From Physcomitrium patens (taxonomy: Eukaryota; Streptophyta; Bryopsida; Funariales; Funariaceae), in contig NC_037255.1 in assembly GCF_000002425.4 (NCBI RefSeq), forward strand, positions 4,381,477 to 4,445,476: DNA of 64,000 nucleotides, in the 5' to 3' direction. The notes below the pieces were generated by a model that worked only from the letters and a program-made list of their open reading frames with translations, made no database searches and was not told the origin of the DNA. A program made the translations under genes and the position numbers. Shown one piece after another: positions 48,370 through 60,533 of this stretch (position 1 is the stretch's first letter; every line of letters starts with the position of its first letter).

Positions 48370-50064
48370 ATGGCGATTGAAAGTACCAAGAGAGCTGTAG
48401 ACAGAGATTAAAGTGGCCGAAATGTGAGAGCTAAATGCACAGCAAAACCACCCGCTGTGATAATCGTTACCAATATGGAGCCGATGAAGTTAGAAATCTG
48501 TTGGATATAGAGAAAAATAAGGGATTTTTGGATTTCAAAGCTGTTCCAGTTTTTGCACCATTCAAAGTATTTATCATCAATCAATGTGTCATTAGTAGAG
48601 GAATACATTAAGAATTACGACCCCGAGGATGGATCGAGTGTCGTTCAAGGATGAATTATTGGGATTGATGAAACAATCTTAGAAAAGATATTATTTCTTT
48701 CCATTGGAGAGATGGCAGTAGGGACTGATGAGTCAAGCAATTTCAGCCCAGGTAGATATTTCAAGGGAGGAATGTCATCCTTTAAAAGGAGCCAAGGATG
48801 GCGGACTCAGGAGGCGATTACACCAGAATATGTGGAATGGTTGCGGTTCGTGCTGAGGCGGTTAGGATTGTACCGACACCCCACATATGTATCAAAACAA
48901 TTATTGTATGCAGGAGTAGGGGCGTTTGAAGGGATGGTGTTCAACTGGGTAGCTTACGTAGCTACTCATATTCATGCGGAGATAAGAGCCAAGTTCAAAT
49001 TGGGGAAGTTCACATCCTTGCTTTGTTCAAATTATGTGTATGTTGTCATCGCGTACACATTGCGTCAACCACCATCAAAAGAGGAAAATCCTATACCAGT
49101 GTCAGCACCTTTGCAGAGAGAACAAAATTTGTTGGCACAGAATCACAATGCAGCGGATGTAATACACAAAATTAGAGAATCAAGTCGTACAGTGGTTCAA
49201 GAGGTAGCTCCGGTTATCGAAGGAAGATGGATTCCAAGTGGTGTTGCGGTGGAAGAGGAAAATCAAGTCCCATTATTGATAGATATCAACCAATTGGCAT
49301 TTCCAGAAGGTCGATTACCTGAAGGAGTATCTCTTAAAAATATCGTATTGAAGCACATTTTACAAATACATTGTATGGTACGAGCATTGGATGTAAAAGA
49401 CAGAATTAAACGGGATTGGGAGGACAGTAAAAAAAGGATATCGGATCAAAATCAAAAAATTAGGAAGCAAGAACTGAGGATTCAAGAAATTGAAGAAGCC
49501 AAGTTGGTCTTGGAGCGGAAATTGGTTCTCCAATATGAGGCTTGGACAAAGAAAAAAGAATAGATTTCACGGATTGTGGAAGGACAACTGGACGAATTGA
49601 TTCAGAATAGGAAGTCATGGGATTTGGAACGGGAGAAGTTCAAATGTCAGTTGCAAGCGGAAGTAGACAAGACAGAGTTATTGGCGATAGAGAAAGCGTT
49701 ATTGTGTGACCAATTGAGATGTGAAACGGGGAAAATGAGGTCTGAAATTGAAGTTTTATAAAATGAAGTATCAAAACTGACGGAAGAATTAACTGTGAGG
49801 AGTCAATCTCAAGTGTCGATTGAAGATGTCCCAGAAGGAATGAGTCCGCAGCATCATCAGTTGGAACTTCGCGATGCCAAGATCCTGAAACTGGAAGCTC
49901 AGGTCCGTGAATTGGGAGAATACAATGAAGATCTTTCAGCCCAGTTGAGAAAGGAGTCGCTTGAAATATTGGAAGAGGATGAAGACGTACTACTAGAGCC
50001 AGAATCGGTGGAACCAATAATGGATAATGTAGTAATTGATCAATTGGGTGTATCAGATAAATAG
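48370..50064 (+). pseudogene. Element C extra 3' ORF (coiled-coil protein), stop-interrupted
   Basis: Co-linear with the D ORF at 53121-51427 and exactly the same length (1,695 nt). ATG 48370 opens MAIESTKRAVDRD; stops are TAA (48409), TAG (48508), TGA near 48651 (VVQG then stop), TAG near 49561 and TAA near 49759. The TAG at 48508 is at the same codon (47) as in D. N-terminal globular region (AVGTDESSNFSPGRYFKGG, AYVATHIHAEIRAKFKLGKF), then a long charged coiled coil from about 49390 to 49960. Confidence 0.8.
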
Positions 50065-50142
50065 AAATTTTGGAGAAGTTTTTTTTTAATTATGTATCGG
50101 TTCTATGTTTGCGAGGACGCTGCACAAATGGAAGTGGGGCTA

Positions 50143-50630
50143 TATAGAATAAGTAGTTATTTGCTGCTTTGTAGATACTTAGTTTATAGTATAAACAGGG
50201 ATAGATGACTGTTGAAAAGATAGTTTAGTAGGTAAAATGGATGAATAGTTAGGAAAAGCAGTTTTCATTAGAGATGTAGCAGTTGGTATTTCGTGGTAGC
50301 ATAAGGAGGATGGAAGAGAGGAAGTAAGGGCGAGATTGTGATAGTGTGAGCCGGGGTAAGCTTGGTGCTATCTCTTTTCTTTTGTTTGTTATTTTCTTTG
50401 AATAAGAAGATTAAGAGTTTCTGAATATTGTGAAAGTGAATTATGGAATGGAAGTATGATTGTTATTAAATGGGAAGAAGAAAGATTGAATGCTGAAATC
50501 TGATTGTAGTTCAGCAGAGAGAATGAGTCTGTGTTTGTGTGAAACACTGTAATGTGAAGGCAATTAATAGTGAAGAACTCCAGAGTTTGGATTATAGTAT
50601 GATTATATCATGTCATTTAGGATAGTGTGG
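50143..50630 (+). repeat. Element C 3' LTR, first part
   Basis: Starts TATAGAATAAG (the expected TG has become TA), preceded by the purine-rich GGAAGTGGGGCTA. Cut at 50630 by element D; the remainder is 60534-60749. Confidence 0.88.
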
Positions 50631-51340
50631 TGTGATTGTCGTTTTACTTACTCTAACTTATCTAATCAGAGTAAACCTGTATAGGGGAATTCGAACACAG
50701 GGAAAGAATACCGCATGAGCTTACACGTTAGGGTCACACAATTAACTGTATTCCGCACTACTTAAAACATCCAGGAAACACTACAATGCTTTCCACTTCC
50801 TAATAATACTCCACCATCACTGATAACCAACAACATGTAATCCCGCACTATCCTAAATGACAGGACATAATCATACTATAATCCAAATTCTGGAGTTCTT
50901 CACCATTAACTGCCTTCACATTACAGTGTTTCACACAAACACAGACTCATTCTCTCTGCTGAACTACATTCAGATTTCAGCATTCAATCTCTCTTCTTCT
51001 CATTCAATAACATATAATTCCATTCACACTTTCATTCCATGATTCACTTCACAATATTCAGAAACTCTCAATACTCTTATTTCAAAGAACATAACAACAA
51101 AAGAAAAGAGGTAGCACCAAGCTTACCCCGGCTCACACTATCACAGTAATGGCCCCTACTTCCTCTCTCTCATCCTCCTTATGCTACCACGAGATACCAA
51201 CTGCTACATCTCTAATGAAAACTGCTTTTCCTAACTATTCATCCATTTTACCTACTGAACTACCTTTTCAACAGTCATCTATCCCTGTTTACACTATGAA
51301 CTAAGTATCTACAATTCAACAAATAACTACTTATTCTACA
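50631..51340 (-). repeat. Element D 3' LTR
   Basis: 710 bp; on its own strand TGTAGAATAAG...GACAATCACA. Short frames in it, such as the 61-codon plus frame from 50857, recur unchanged in the other LTR only because the LTRs are identical. Confidence 0.95.
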
Positions 51341-51356
51341 TAGCCCCACTCCCATC
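51341..51356 (-). other. Element D polypurine tract
   Basis: On the minus strand the sequence before the 3' LTR reads GGGAGTGGGGCTA, a purine-rich run typical of the plus-strand primer site. Confidence 0.75.
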
Positions 51357-51426
51357 TGTGCAGCGTCCTCGCAAACATAGAACCGATACATAACTAAAAA
51401 AAAAAAAAAAAACTTCTCCAAAATTT

Positions 51427-53121
51427 CTATTTATTTGATATATCCAATTGATCAATTACTACATTATCCATTATTGGTTCCACCGATTCTGGCTCTAGTG
51501 GTACGTCTTCATCCTCTTCCAATATTTCAAGCGACTCCTTTCTCAACTGGGCTGAAAGATCTTCATTGTATTCTCCCAATTCACGGATCTGAGCTTCCAG
51601 TTTCAGGATCTGGGCATCGCGAAGTTCCAACTGATGTTACTGCGGACTCATCCCTTCTGGGACATCTTTAATCGATACTTGAGATTGGCTCCTCACAGTT
51701 AACTCTTCCGTCAGTTTTGACACCTCATTTTGTAAAACTTCAATTTCAGACCTCATTTTCCCCGTTTCACATCTCAATTGGTCACACAATAACGCTTTCT
51801 CTGTCGCCAATAACTCTGTCTTGTCCACTTCCGCTTGCAACTGACATTTGAACTTCTCCCGTTCCAAATCCCATGACTTCCTATTCTGAATCAATTCGTC
51901 CCGTTGTCCTTCCACAATCCGTGAAATCTGTTCTTTTTCCTTTGTCCAAGCCTCATATTGAAGAACCAATTTCCGCTCCAGGACCAACTTGACTTCTTCA
52001 ATTTCTTGAATCCTCAGTTCTTGCTCCCTGATTTTTTTATTTTGATCCGATATCCTTTTTTTACTGTCCTCCCAATCCCGTTTACTTCTGTCTTCGACAT
52101 CCAATGCTCGTACCATACAATGTATTTGCGAAATGTGCTTCAATACGGCATTTTTAAGAGATACTCCTTCAGGGAATCGACCCTCTGGAAACGCCAACTG
52201 GTTGATATCTATCAATAATGGGACTTGATTCTCCTCTTCCACCGCAAGACCACTTGGAACCCGTCTCGCTTCGATAACCGGAGCTACCCCTTGAACCACT
52301 GTACGACTTGATTCTCCAATTTCGTGTATTACATCCCCTACATTGTGATTCTGTGCCAACAAATTTCGTTCTCTCTGCAAAGGTGCTGACACTGGTATAA
52401 GGTTTTCCTCTTCTGACGGTGGTTGACGCAATGTGTGCGCGATGACAGCATACACATAATTTGAACAAAGCAAGGATGTGAACTTCCCCAATTTGAACTT
52501 GGCTCCTATCTCCGCATGAATACGAGTAGCTACGTAAGCCGCCCAGTTGAACACCATCCCCTCAAACGCCCCTACTGCTGCATACAATAATCGTTTTGAC
52601 ACATATGTGGGGTGTCGGTACAATCCTAACCGCCTCAGCACGAACCGCAACCATTCCACATATTCTGGTGTAATCGCCTCCTGAGTCCGCCATCCTTGGC
52701 TCCTTTCAAAGGATGACATTCCTCCCTTGAAATATCTACCTGGGCTGAAATCGCCTGACTCATCAGTCCCAACTGCCATCTCTCCAATGGGAAGAAACAA
52801 CACCTTTTCCAGGATTGTTTCATCAATCCCAATAATTCGCCCTTGAACGACACTCGATCCATCCTCGGGGTCGTAATTCTCAATGTATTCCTCCACTAAT
52901 GACACATTGATTGATGGTAAACGCTCTGAATGGTGCAAAAACTGGAACAGCTTCGCAGTCCGAAAATCCCTTATTTTTCTCTACGTCCAACAGATTTCTA
53001 ACTTCATCGGCTCCATATTGGTAACGATTATCACAGCCGGTGGTTTTGCTGTGCGTTTAGCTCTCACATTCCGGCCACTTTCATCTCTGTCTACAGCTCT
53101 CTTGGTACTTTCAATCGCCAT
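51427..53121 (-). pseudogene. Element D extra 3' ORF: coiled-coil protein of unknown role
   Basis: A 565-codon frame (with stop) downstream of pol, read from ATG 53121 (MAIESTKRAVDRDESGRNVR), with TAG at codon 47 (52983-52981) and TAA at codon 495 (51639-51637). Between them the frame is open. A basic N-terminus is followed by a globular part (about codons 48-270, e.g. VVQGRIIGIDETILEKVLFL, GMVFNWAAYVATRIHAEIGA) faintly like plant retrotransposon 3' ORFs of the putative-transposon-protein type. From about codon 310 a long charged coiled coil follows (RISDQNKKIREQELRIQEIE; RSEIEVLQNEVSKLTEEL), then an acidic tail. No signal peptide or membrane span, so it is not an obvious envelope protein. 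C and B carry relatives. Confidence 0.75.
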
Positions 53122-53442
53122 GACTCAAACGCTTACAGGTCCTAACCGTCAATGCCACTCTCCAGTCTGCCCGAAACACTAAAATGAGACACAAATAAGC
53201 AACAACATAATATAACACCACAGAATAACCCTTAGTAGGAGCCCCACTCCTATTCTATTACCTAGTGATGAGAGCGACAACATGGTACCCATACTGTCCA
53301 TTTCTCACTTCCTTCGCATCTGACACAATAGTGATTACTACATATCATTGCAGCCGCCTCTACGTCTTATACCATAATTAGGTCCCTCCTGAGTCCATTC
53401 GAAGTCCCCTCCCCTCAAATGAAATAAAACCCGTCCCGAGTT
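53122..53442. other. Element D spacer between pol and 3' ORF
   Basis: About 320 bases without a frame of its own. The matching spacer in C is 48049-48369. It could contain signals for expressing the downstream ORF; I see none that is recognisable. Confidence 0.5.
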
Positions 53443-56400
53443 TTAGGTATTATATAACCGTAAACGATTTCCATTAATGCGGGTACTGAAACGATGGCCC
53501 GTGAAATCCTCCAATTGAACAGACCCATTGGAAAATCCTTCAATTACGCGATATGGCCCATGCCAGCGAACTTGAAATTTTCCCGGAAAATGGTTGAATC
53601 GGCTGTCATACAGCAATACCAAATCATTGGGCATAAAACACTTCGGCCGCAGTTTACTATCATAGTAACTCTTCCTCCGTTTTTGAGTGGCTTCCATGAG
53701 GAATAGAGCGACAGCCCGTATTTCATCCAATTCCTCCAATTTCATCAACCGAGAGTGTAATGACTCAGTGTCACTGAGGCGTTCGTCTAAGGCAATTCGT
53801 AAACTGGGAACCTCCAATTCGATAGGTAAAATTGCCTCTTGACTGTAAACTAATTGGAACGGAGTAGAGTGGGTAGTTACCTTATAGGCGGTACGATAAG
53901 CCCACAAAGCTGCAAAGAGTTTGGTCTCCCAATCAGTACCGGCCCTTGAAATTGTCTTAGTCAAGACTTTGCACAAAATGCCGTTGGTCTTTTCCGTTTG
54001 CCCATTGGCACGAGGATGGTAGGGAGTGGTCTTACGATGCTTGATCTCATATGTGGTCGTCAAGGCGGCGATGGTAGCATTGATGAAATGGGTGCCTCGA
54101 TCGCTGACCAATTCCTTGGGACACCCAAAGCGAGTGATAATATTCTCATACAGAAAAGTTGCCACCGTACTGGCATTATCGGTGCGGGTAGCAATCGCCT
54201 CTGCCCATTTGGTGACATAATCGGTGGCGACTAAGATATACCGCTTTTGACCAGGTTTTGACGCTGGTGCAATGGGACCAACAAAATCAATACCCCATTT
54301 TTCAAATGGAACCTGGGCCAAGATTGGGACTAACGGCATGGCGGAAGTACCCGTAGGTCGACCAATTCGTTGACAAGGATCACAACGGCGAACGAACTGG
54401 TGGGCATCAGAAAACATTGTGGGCCACCAATATCCGGCCATTAAAGCCTTGCGGGCAGTGCTGTCTCCCGCGAAATGACCACCACAACTATCCAAATGAC
54501 AACCTGTAAGTATCGACTGTACTTCACTGGGAAAGATACAGCGCCGTAAAAGACCATCGCGTCCTTGTTTATACAAAGCATCACGAATCATCGTGTATGG
54601 GGCACTCTTCAGAATAAGGCGCTTCTTAAGCTTGTCCGTGAAAGTCGGCGAAAAAGTATGGAAGGTCAAAAACTGAATAATTTCGCTATACTCGGGGGAT
54701 ATCACATCCACCACAAATAATGCGGCGTCGGGAAGATCATCGGGAATAGGCTCGTTGCCGAGAATATTAGACAACTGGGATAAATGATCTGCGTTCGCAT
54801 GTTGCTTCCCAGGTCTGACAACCACCGTAAAATTGAACTCCTGGAGGAGTAAGACCCAGCGAGCAATGCGCCCACTCAATTGAGGCTTATTAATCAGATA
54901 TTTGAGGGCATCATGATCCACATAAAATACAAACGGATACCCAAGCAAATAGTGCCAAAATTTTTTAACCGAGTATATCATACCCAACGCCTCTCGTTCA
55001 GTAGTAGTATAGTTGCGTTCGGCAGCCACCAATTGTCGACTGGCATAATATATTGGATGATCGAATCCCTTATCATCTTTCTGGCTTAACACCGAGCCAA
55101 TAGCAGCATTGGATGCATCAACATACACATGAAATGGCTTTGTCCAACAAGGAGCCACCAATATTGGTGCAGAGACCAATTTTGACTTTAAGACCTCGAA
55201 GGCTACGGTACACTCCTTGGTCCAGAGGGGACTAGTATCATCGGACGGAGGTTTCTTCAGTAAGTTCGTTAAAGGTTGACAAATAACCGCAAACGAACTT
55301 ATAAATCGTCCATAATAACTGACATGACCAACGAACCCTCGAACACCGGAGACTGTCTCCGGTCTGGGCAAGTTCATGATATGCTGCACTTTGTCAGGAT
55401 CTGTAGCAATACCACGACTGGAAACAATATGGCCCAATAATTTTCCGGACGGAACACCAAATTGGCACTTCTCCGAATTCAACGATATTCCAAATTTGGC
55501 ACACTGAGCCAAACATTTGCCTAAACAATGAAGATGATCTTGTTTGGTACTGAATGTACAAAAGTCATCTAAAAAGATCTCCATAAACAGTCGGAGATAA
55601 TCTTGAAAAGCCTGAGTCATCACGCGTTGGAACGTGGCTGGGACGTTACATAACCCGAAAGGCATCACGCGATAAGCAAATGTGCCCCAATCCGTAGTAA
55701 AGGTTGTCTTGAGCTGGTCTTCTTTTGCAATTTGAACTTGATTATACCCGGAGAAACCATCGAGAAACGAATAGCATTCGTGACCGGCGACGGCGTCCAA
55801 TATACTATCCGTGAATGGTAACGGAAAGTAATCTTTCTTGGTGGCTGCATTAAGTTTTCGGAAATCTTGACAAATTCGGATTTTTCCGTTCTTTTTCGGC
55901 ACCATCACAATTGGAGAAACCCACTCACTATTCGGTACCGGGTAAATGAAACCCACCGCAAGAAGCTTGTCCAATTCTTCCTTCACCATAAGGGAATATT
56001 TAGGATTAAGGTGATGTTGCCTCTGGCGTACCGGTTTAGCGTTTTCTTCCAATATGATACGATGTTCACAGACATCAGCGGGGATACCTTGTAGATCATT
56101 ATAAGTCCAAGCAAAAGCGGATTTATGATGTAAGAAAAAGTCTGTCCAACAGGTCAACTCTTGTTCCTTAATACCTTCGTAGACCTTAATTAGCCGAGGT
56201 TCGGCCGTGGTCGCTAAGTTAATAGTTTGACATACAGGGTCAGCAACAATACTCTGTTTCAATTCCCGCAGTGATGTAAAGTTACTCGGTATGTCCGACA
56301 TATGCGAAGTAACGAATCCCGTCTCGAGGGCACTAACATGGTGCACATCGTACCCAGGTTTCCAGTCAATACTTACATAAGCAGAGTTTTCCGAATCCTT

Positions 56401-58500
56401 CGGGTATATCAAGTACTCCCCCGGACCTCCACATTGGTACACCACCTCAGGGTGCTGTGCTGCCTCCACATTGGCCTCCGTACTCGGTACTTCTGTGTCA
56501 TCATCGGAGCTAAGCCCTTCGTCCGACGTCAATTCAGATACTGGCAACTGAGACTCCCCGTGATAGCGTACTGGGTACATTTGTAACACCATTTTATCTA
56601 CGCCCTTACCAATTGTCAAAGTACCTCGACCCCAATCGTTTTTGGCCTTCGCTTGATACAGCCAGGGTCGTCCCAATAAAATAGGGTACGATAAAGTCGA
56701 ACGTTGTAAGCGAAAGACAATGTAGTCAATTTCATAGGCAATACCTGCAATTATAGTTTGAACACTCCGTAAAATACCCATTGGCTTAACTCGGCTATGA
56801 TCTGCCATCCGTAATACCAATGTCGTGGGGACTAATTGTTCCAGACCTAAAGCATCCATTGTATCAGCGTTCATTAAATTGACGCTGGAACCTCCATCTA
56901 CCTGGACGCCAGAGATCCGAACACCATCAATCGAAACATCAATGGTTGGTGCACCTGGATCAGGGTTCAAACTAACTTCACAAACTTCCATATTACGATG
57001 CCGATGTCTTGTTAGGGATGAATTCAAGGTGGAACGACACTCTGGTGCGACTGCTAGAAGTTGCTTCATAGAGATTGAAGGCCGAATAGCGTCCAAATCC
57101 TTTAAAATGTCATAGGATTCCATATTTAGGGTAATTCTCAATGCCCTCTTCCGTTTCATGGGTTTGAGCTTAACTCCGTGAGGTAATTTATTCTGCCGCC
57201 CTGGACTTGGAATTGGAACAGCAGATTGAGCTTCCTTGGGACTTCCTTTCCCAAGGGGATCTTTCAACGGGTATGATGCTTCTTGGAACTGCGGTGGGAA
57301 CAGACCGGTTCGAGACGGAACTGAAGACTCCGTAATTGGGACCTCATTGGGCTTCGCAACCAAATCAGGGCTCAAGACTTTCCCAGTTTCCGGGCCTGAA
57401 TGGGATTGGTCCGTAATTGGGTGTGATTGGCCCTTCGCTTTAGGATCTTCCAAATGTTTAATTGGGCCTTTTTCTTTTTGCTGGCTCCTAGTAAGAACGG
57501 TATGGACACATTCCACCCGATTTACTGGAGAGTCTTGAGGTCCTCGATTTATTCCCTCCATTTTTCCTGGACTCTGGATCTGCTGATCCCGATTATTGAA
57601 ATTGAATGGAGCATTACATTGCTGATACGTATGCCCTGACTGCTTGCAATTCCCACAAACTGGGGCATAATCGTCACTGGCTCTTGGATTGGGACATTCA
57701 TTGGCATAATGACCAATCTGTCTACAACGGAAACAACGCAATGGCCTTTTTGCACCCCCATCAGGCATATTGGGTGTCTCCACCGGTATATACCTACTAG
57801 GTTTGTTCCATGTAGGTTGAGAAAACGATCCTGGTTGTCCCGGTTGTACTTGGTTCAATGGCATCGATGGAGCATATGGCTGATACCCATGCTGCTCCTT
57901 ACCATAGTTCCGAGGATTTGATACAAACCCCTCACTATAAGTGGAATTCTGAAAATGATTGACTGCTCGATTTTGTCGGTTAGATCGATTTCCATGCCAT
58001 CCAAACGTATTTCCTGTTTGAACTTGATTGACATCCCATGGAGTTGGTGGAATCATGGTCGGATTACTGAATTGTTGTTGTCTTTGCAAATTCCAACAAT
58101 TAGCGGTTAAGTGCTTGCCTCCACAAAATGTACATTTACCCAACACTTGTGAAGGTGACGGGCATTCCGTTACCAAATGACCGTGGCCCTCACAATTACT
58201 GCACCATACATTGGTCCTAGTATTGGTTGGCTTTTGCCTCTTCTCCTTATCTTTGGCCATATTAACGGCCATTTCCTCCATTTTCTTCGTCAAGTTCAAT
58301 AACAAGGCTTCATTGGAATCTATTGAAGCTGATATTATTTGTTTTTCCGCCAAAGTTGACTCGTGTGTTTGATATGGAAAATATGGGGCATAGGCTGTTG
58401 TTACTTGCGGTGGTAAAGCTTGCAATGGGGTAACATTAACTGGCCCCTGAGTATTGGCACTTGACTGGGCAACTGTTCGATCATCTGTGGATAACTACCC
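53443..58500 (-). CDS. Element D pol: nucleocapsid, protease, RT, RNase H, integrase
   Basis: Uninterrupted frame of 1,660 codons from 58425 to the stop at 53443, open back to about 58497; no ATG is expected because it continues Gag. Counting from 58425: four zinc knuckles (residues 75-88, 98-110, 231-244, 257-270), protease VQVDGGSSVN (Asp510), RT with IFLDDFCTFS (FLDD 951-954), RNase H (YVDAS, Asp1103; YVDHDALK), integrase zinc site His1310/His1317/Cys1348/Cys1351 and catalytic Asp1380, Asp1442 (VSDRGTHF) and Glu1478 (NGQTEK), then a GPY motif (WHGPYRV). No chromodomain. The D-G-G-S protease and the tRNA-Asp primer place it near the Athila/Tat group. All catalytic residues are present. Confidence 0.92.
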
Positions 58501-59711
58501 ACTGATCCGTTCAAAGCCGGATATTGATAATTGCTTTGAACTGGTATCATCGTGGCACACGCAGTTAAAAACTGATCATAATGGCATTCCTTCCAAACCT
58601 TGGCTCTATCAAGGGATGCAGATATCGTAACTGGTTGAGCTTCTTTTACAAACATTTTTAGCTCTGGTGGGTGCAAACCATTTATTAATATAGATAATAT
58701 AAATACCTCCGGCATTTGGTGGTTCGGCCACTTACTAAGTATATCAGCCACTCGGCCATAGAACGATTCCACCGCCTCTCCTAGGATCATTTTGCTATTC
58801 ATTAACCTTCCTCGAAGACGGTCTTCAAAACCAATTGGTCGAAAACGGGTCAAAAATGCATTCTTCAATGCTTCCCAGTTCGAAAATTGACCAACTGGTT
58901 GACGGTTATACCATTCAAACGCCGTATCCTTTAAGGTTGCTGGCAACCATCGTAACCAAATATCCTCGGTTCTCCCATTATTGGCGACACATGCTGTCAA
59001 AAACTGCGACAAATGTTGATCTGGATCCGCACCCGGAAAACCCCTAAAGGTAGGTAATGGAGCCACGCTAGTTGTGCGATCACTCACAATACCCATTTGT
59101 ACTGCTATGGGAACCGCTGGACCTCCCGTCGTCATTGAATTTGACAATGTGACACTTAATCGTTTGTTAATATAGTCTGCGTCTCTCCTAAATATATTTT
59201 CCGAACTTTCCACCCTGCTCAATTTGCTATTATTATCCTTGAACAAGTTTATTGGTTGAATAGGAGGTGAGAATGACGGATTTTGAAACACACTGAATTG
59301 GCCCTTATTGACCAATAATTTATGCCACTCTATGGAACCATTTTTGACGGAATCGGCAGTTTCCGCTATTGGAAACGTACCCAATGGAGTACCCAACTCT
59401 TTTGTGATTCCCCCACTCTCAGTTAACGGTCTCAGAAGAAACCCTGGCCTATTGATCAAATTTTCAGCAAGTGCTCTTGGCAATTTCTCTAACGATATCT
59501 ACTTTTGAAATATTAGATGTCGATTAGCTTCTGGGTATGCTCGAATATGACGACAGGCATGCAACCATGGCTTAATCCAGCTTTGTCTATGATTCCTTTT
59601 TAACTTTCTTTGTTGCTCGTTTCGCAACAAATTTCTTGCTTGCGATCTCTCTATTCTTTCTCTTGACTGCCGTATTTTCTTTACTGTTAAGTTCTCATTC
59701 TTAATAACCAT
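58401..59711 (-). pseudogene. Element D gag, one stop and one frameshift
   Basis: ATG 59711 begins MVIKNENLTVKKIRQSRERI, a very basic N-terminus. A TAG follows HLIFQK at about 59500, where C has a sense codon (Tyr). The frame then runs 59483-58401 with the capsid-like region (FRGFPGADPDQHLSQFL; ALKNAFLTRFRPIGFEDRLR). Near 58480 one base is missing compared with C (ATCGAACAG against ATCAAAACAG), moving the reading out of phase with pol, which continues in the -1 frame. In C gag and pol are in one frame here, so this is most simply a lesion and not programmed frameshifting. Confidence 0.85.
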
Positions 59712-59802
59712 ACTCTTTCATTATATTCTTCTGCGACTGCTACCTATTTCCCATCTACTTCAACCGGCAGTTAAAACCTAACACTCCATGCTATTATCAA
59801 TT

Positions 59803-59820
59803 TCCCCGGCAGCGGCGCCA
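59803..59820 (-). other. Element D primer-binding site for tRNA-Asp
   Basis: On the minus strand TGGCGCCGCTGCCGGGGA, three bases after the 5' LTR. It matches the complement of the 3' end of plant tRNA-Asp (TGGCGCCGTTGCCGGGGA, from memory) at all but one position. Confidence 0.85.
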
Positions 59821-59823
59821 AAA

Positions 59824-60533
59824 TGTGATTGTCGTTTTACTTACTCTAACTTATCTAATCAGAGTAAACCTGTATAGGGGAATTCGAACACAGGGAAAGA
59901 ATACCGCATGAGCTTACACGTTAGGGTCACACAATTAACTGTATTCCGCACTACTTAAAACATCCAGGAAACACTACAATGCTTTCCACTTCCTAATAAT
60001 ACTCCACCATCACTGATAACCAACAACATGTAATCCCGCACTATCCTAAATGACAGGACATAATCATACTATAATCCAAATTCTGGAGTTCTTCACCATT
60101 AATTGCCTTCACATTACAGTGTTTCACACAAACACAGACTCATTCTCTCTGCTGAACTACATTCAGATTTCAGCATTCAATCTCTCTTCTTCTCATTCAA
60201 TAACATATAATTCCATTCACACTTTCATTCCATGATTCACTTCACAATATTCAGAAACTCTCAATACTCTTATTTCAAAGAACATAACAACAAAAGAAAA
60301 GAGGTAGCACCAAGCTTACCCCGGCTCACACTATCACAGTAATGGCCCCTACTTCCTCTCTCTCATCCTCCTTATGCTACCACGAGATACCAACTGCTAC
60401 ATCTCTAATGAAAACTGCTTTTCCTAACTATTCATCCATTTTACCTACTGAACTACCTTTTCAACAGTCATCTATCCCTGTTTACACTATGAACTAAGTA
60501 TCTACAATTCAACAAATAACTACTTATTCTACA
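59824..60533 (-). repeat. Element D 5' LTR
   Basis: 710 bp, identical to 50631-51340 except for the one difference I can see. Confidence 0.95.

Larger units (their letters stand above)
50631..60533 (-). mobile_element. Element D: recent full-length Athila/Tat-like LTR retrotransposon
   Basis: 9,903 bp on the minus strand, inserted in the 3' LTR of C. 5-bp flanks are TGTGG (50626-50630) and TGCGG (60534-60538), a duplication with one transition. LTRs are both 710 bp and I see one difference (50910 against 60103). It has a tRNA-Asp primer site, gag, an uninterrupted 1,660-codon pol frame, and the extra 3' ORF. Gag has one stop and one single-base deletion compared with C; the extra ORF has two stops. 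It is the youngest insertion in the nest. Confidence 0.95.

Noticed and set aside
51637-52938. Start of the D 3' ORF at 52938
   Set aside because: The codon there is TTG, not ATG; the frame is open upstream to the TAG at 52981-52983 and continues in frame to ATG 53121, as in C.
54880-57921. Many plus-strand frames of 60-100 codons opposite D pol
   Set aside because: Antisense shadows of a long conserved coding frame.
58401-58497. Programmed -1 frameshift between gag and pol of D
   Set aside because: C reads gag and pol in a single frame here and D is one base shorter, so a deletion is simpler. No clear slippery site and pseudoknot seen.
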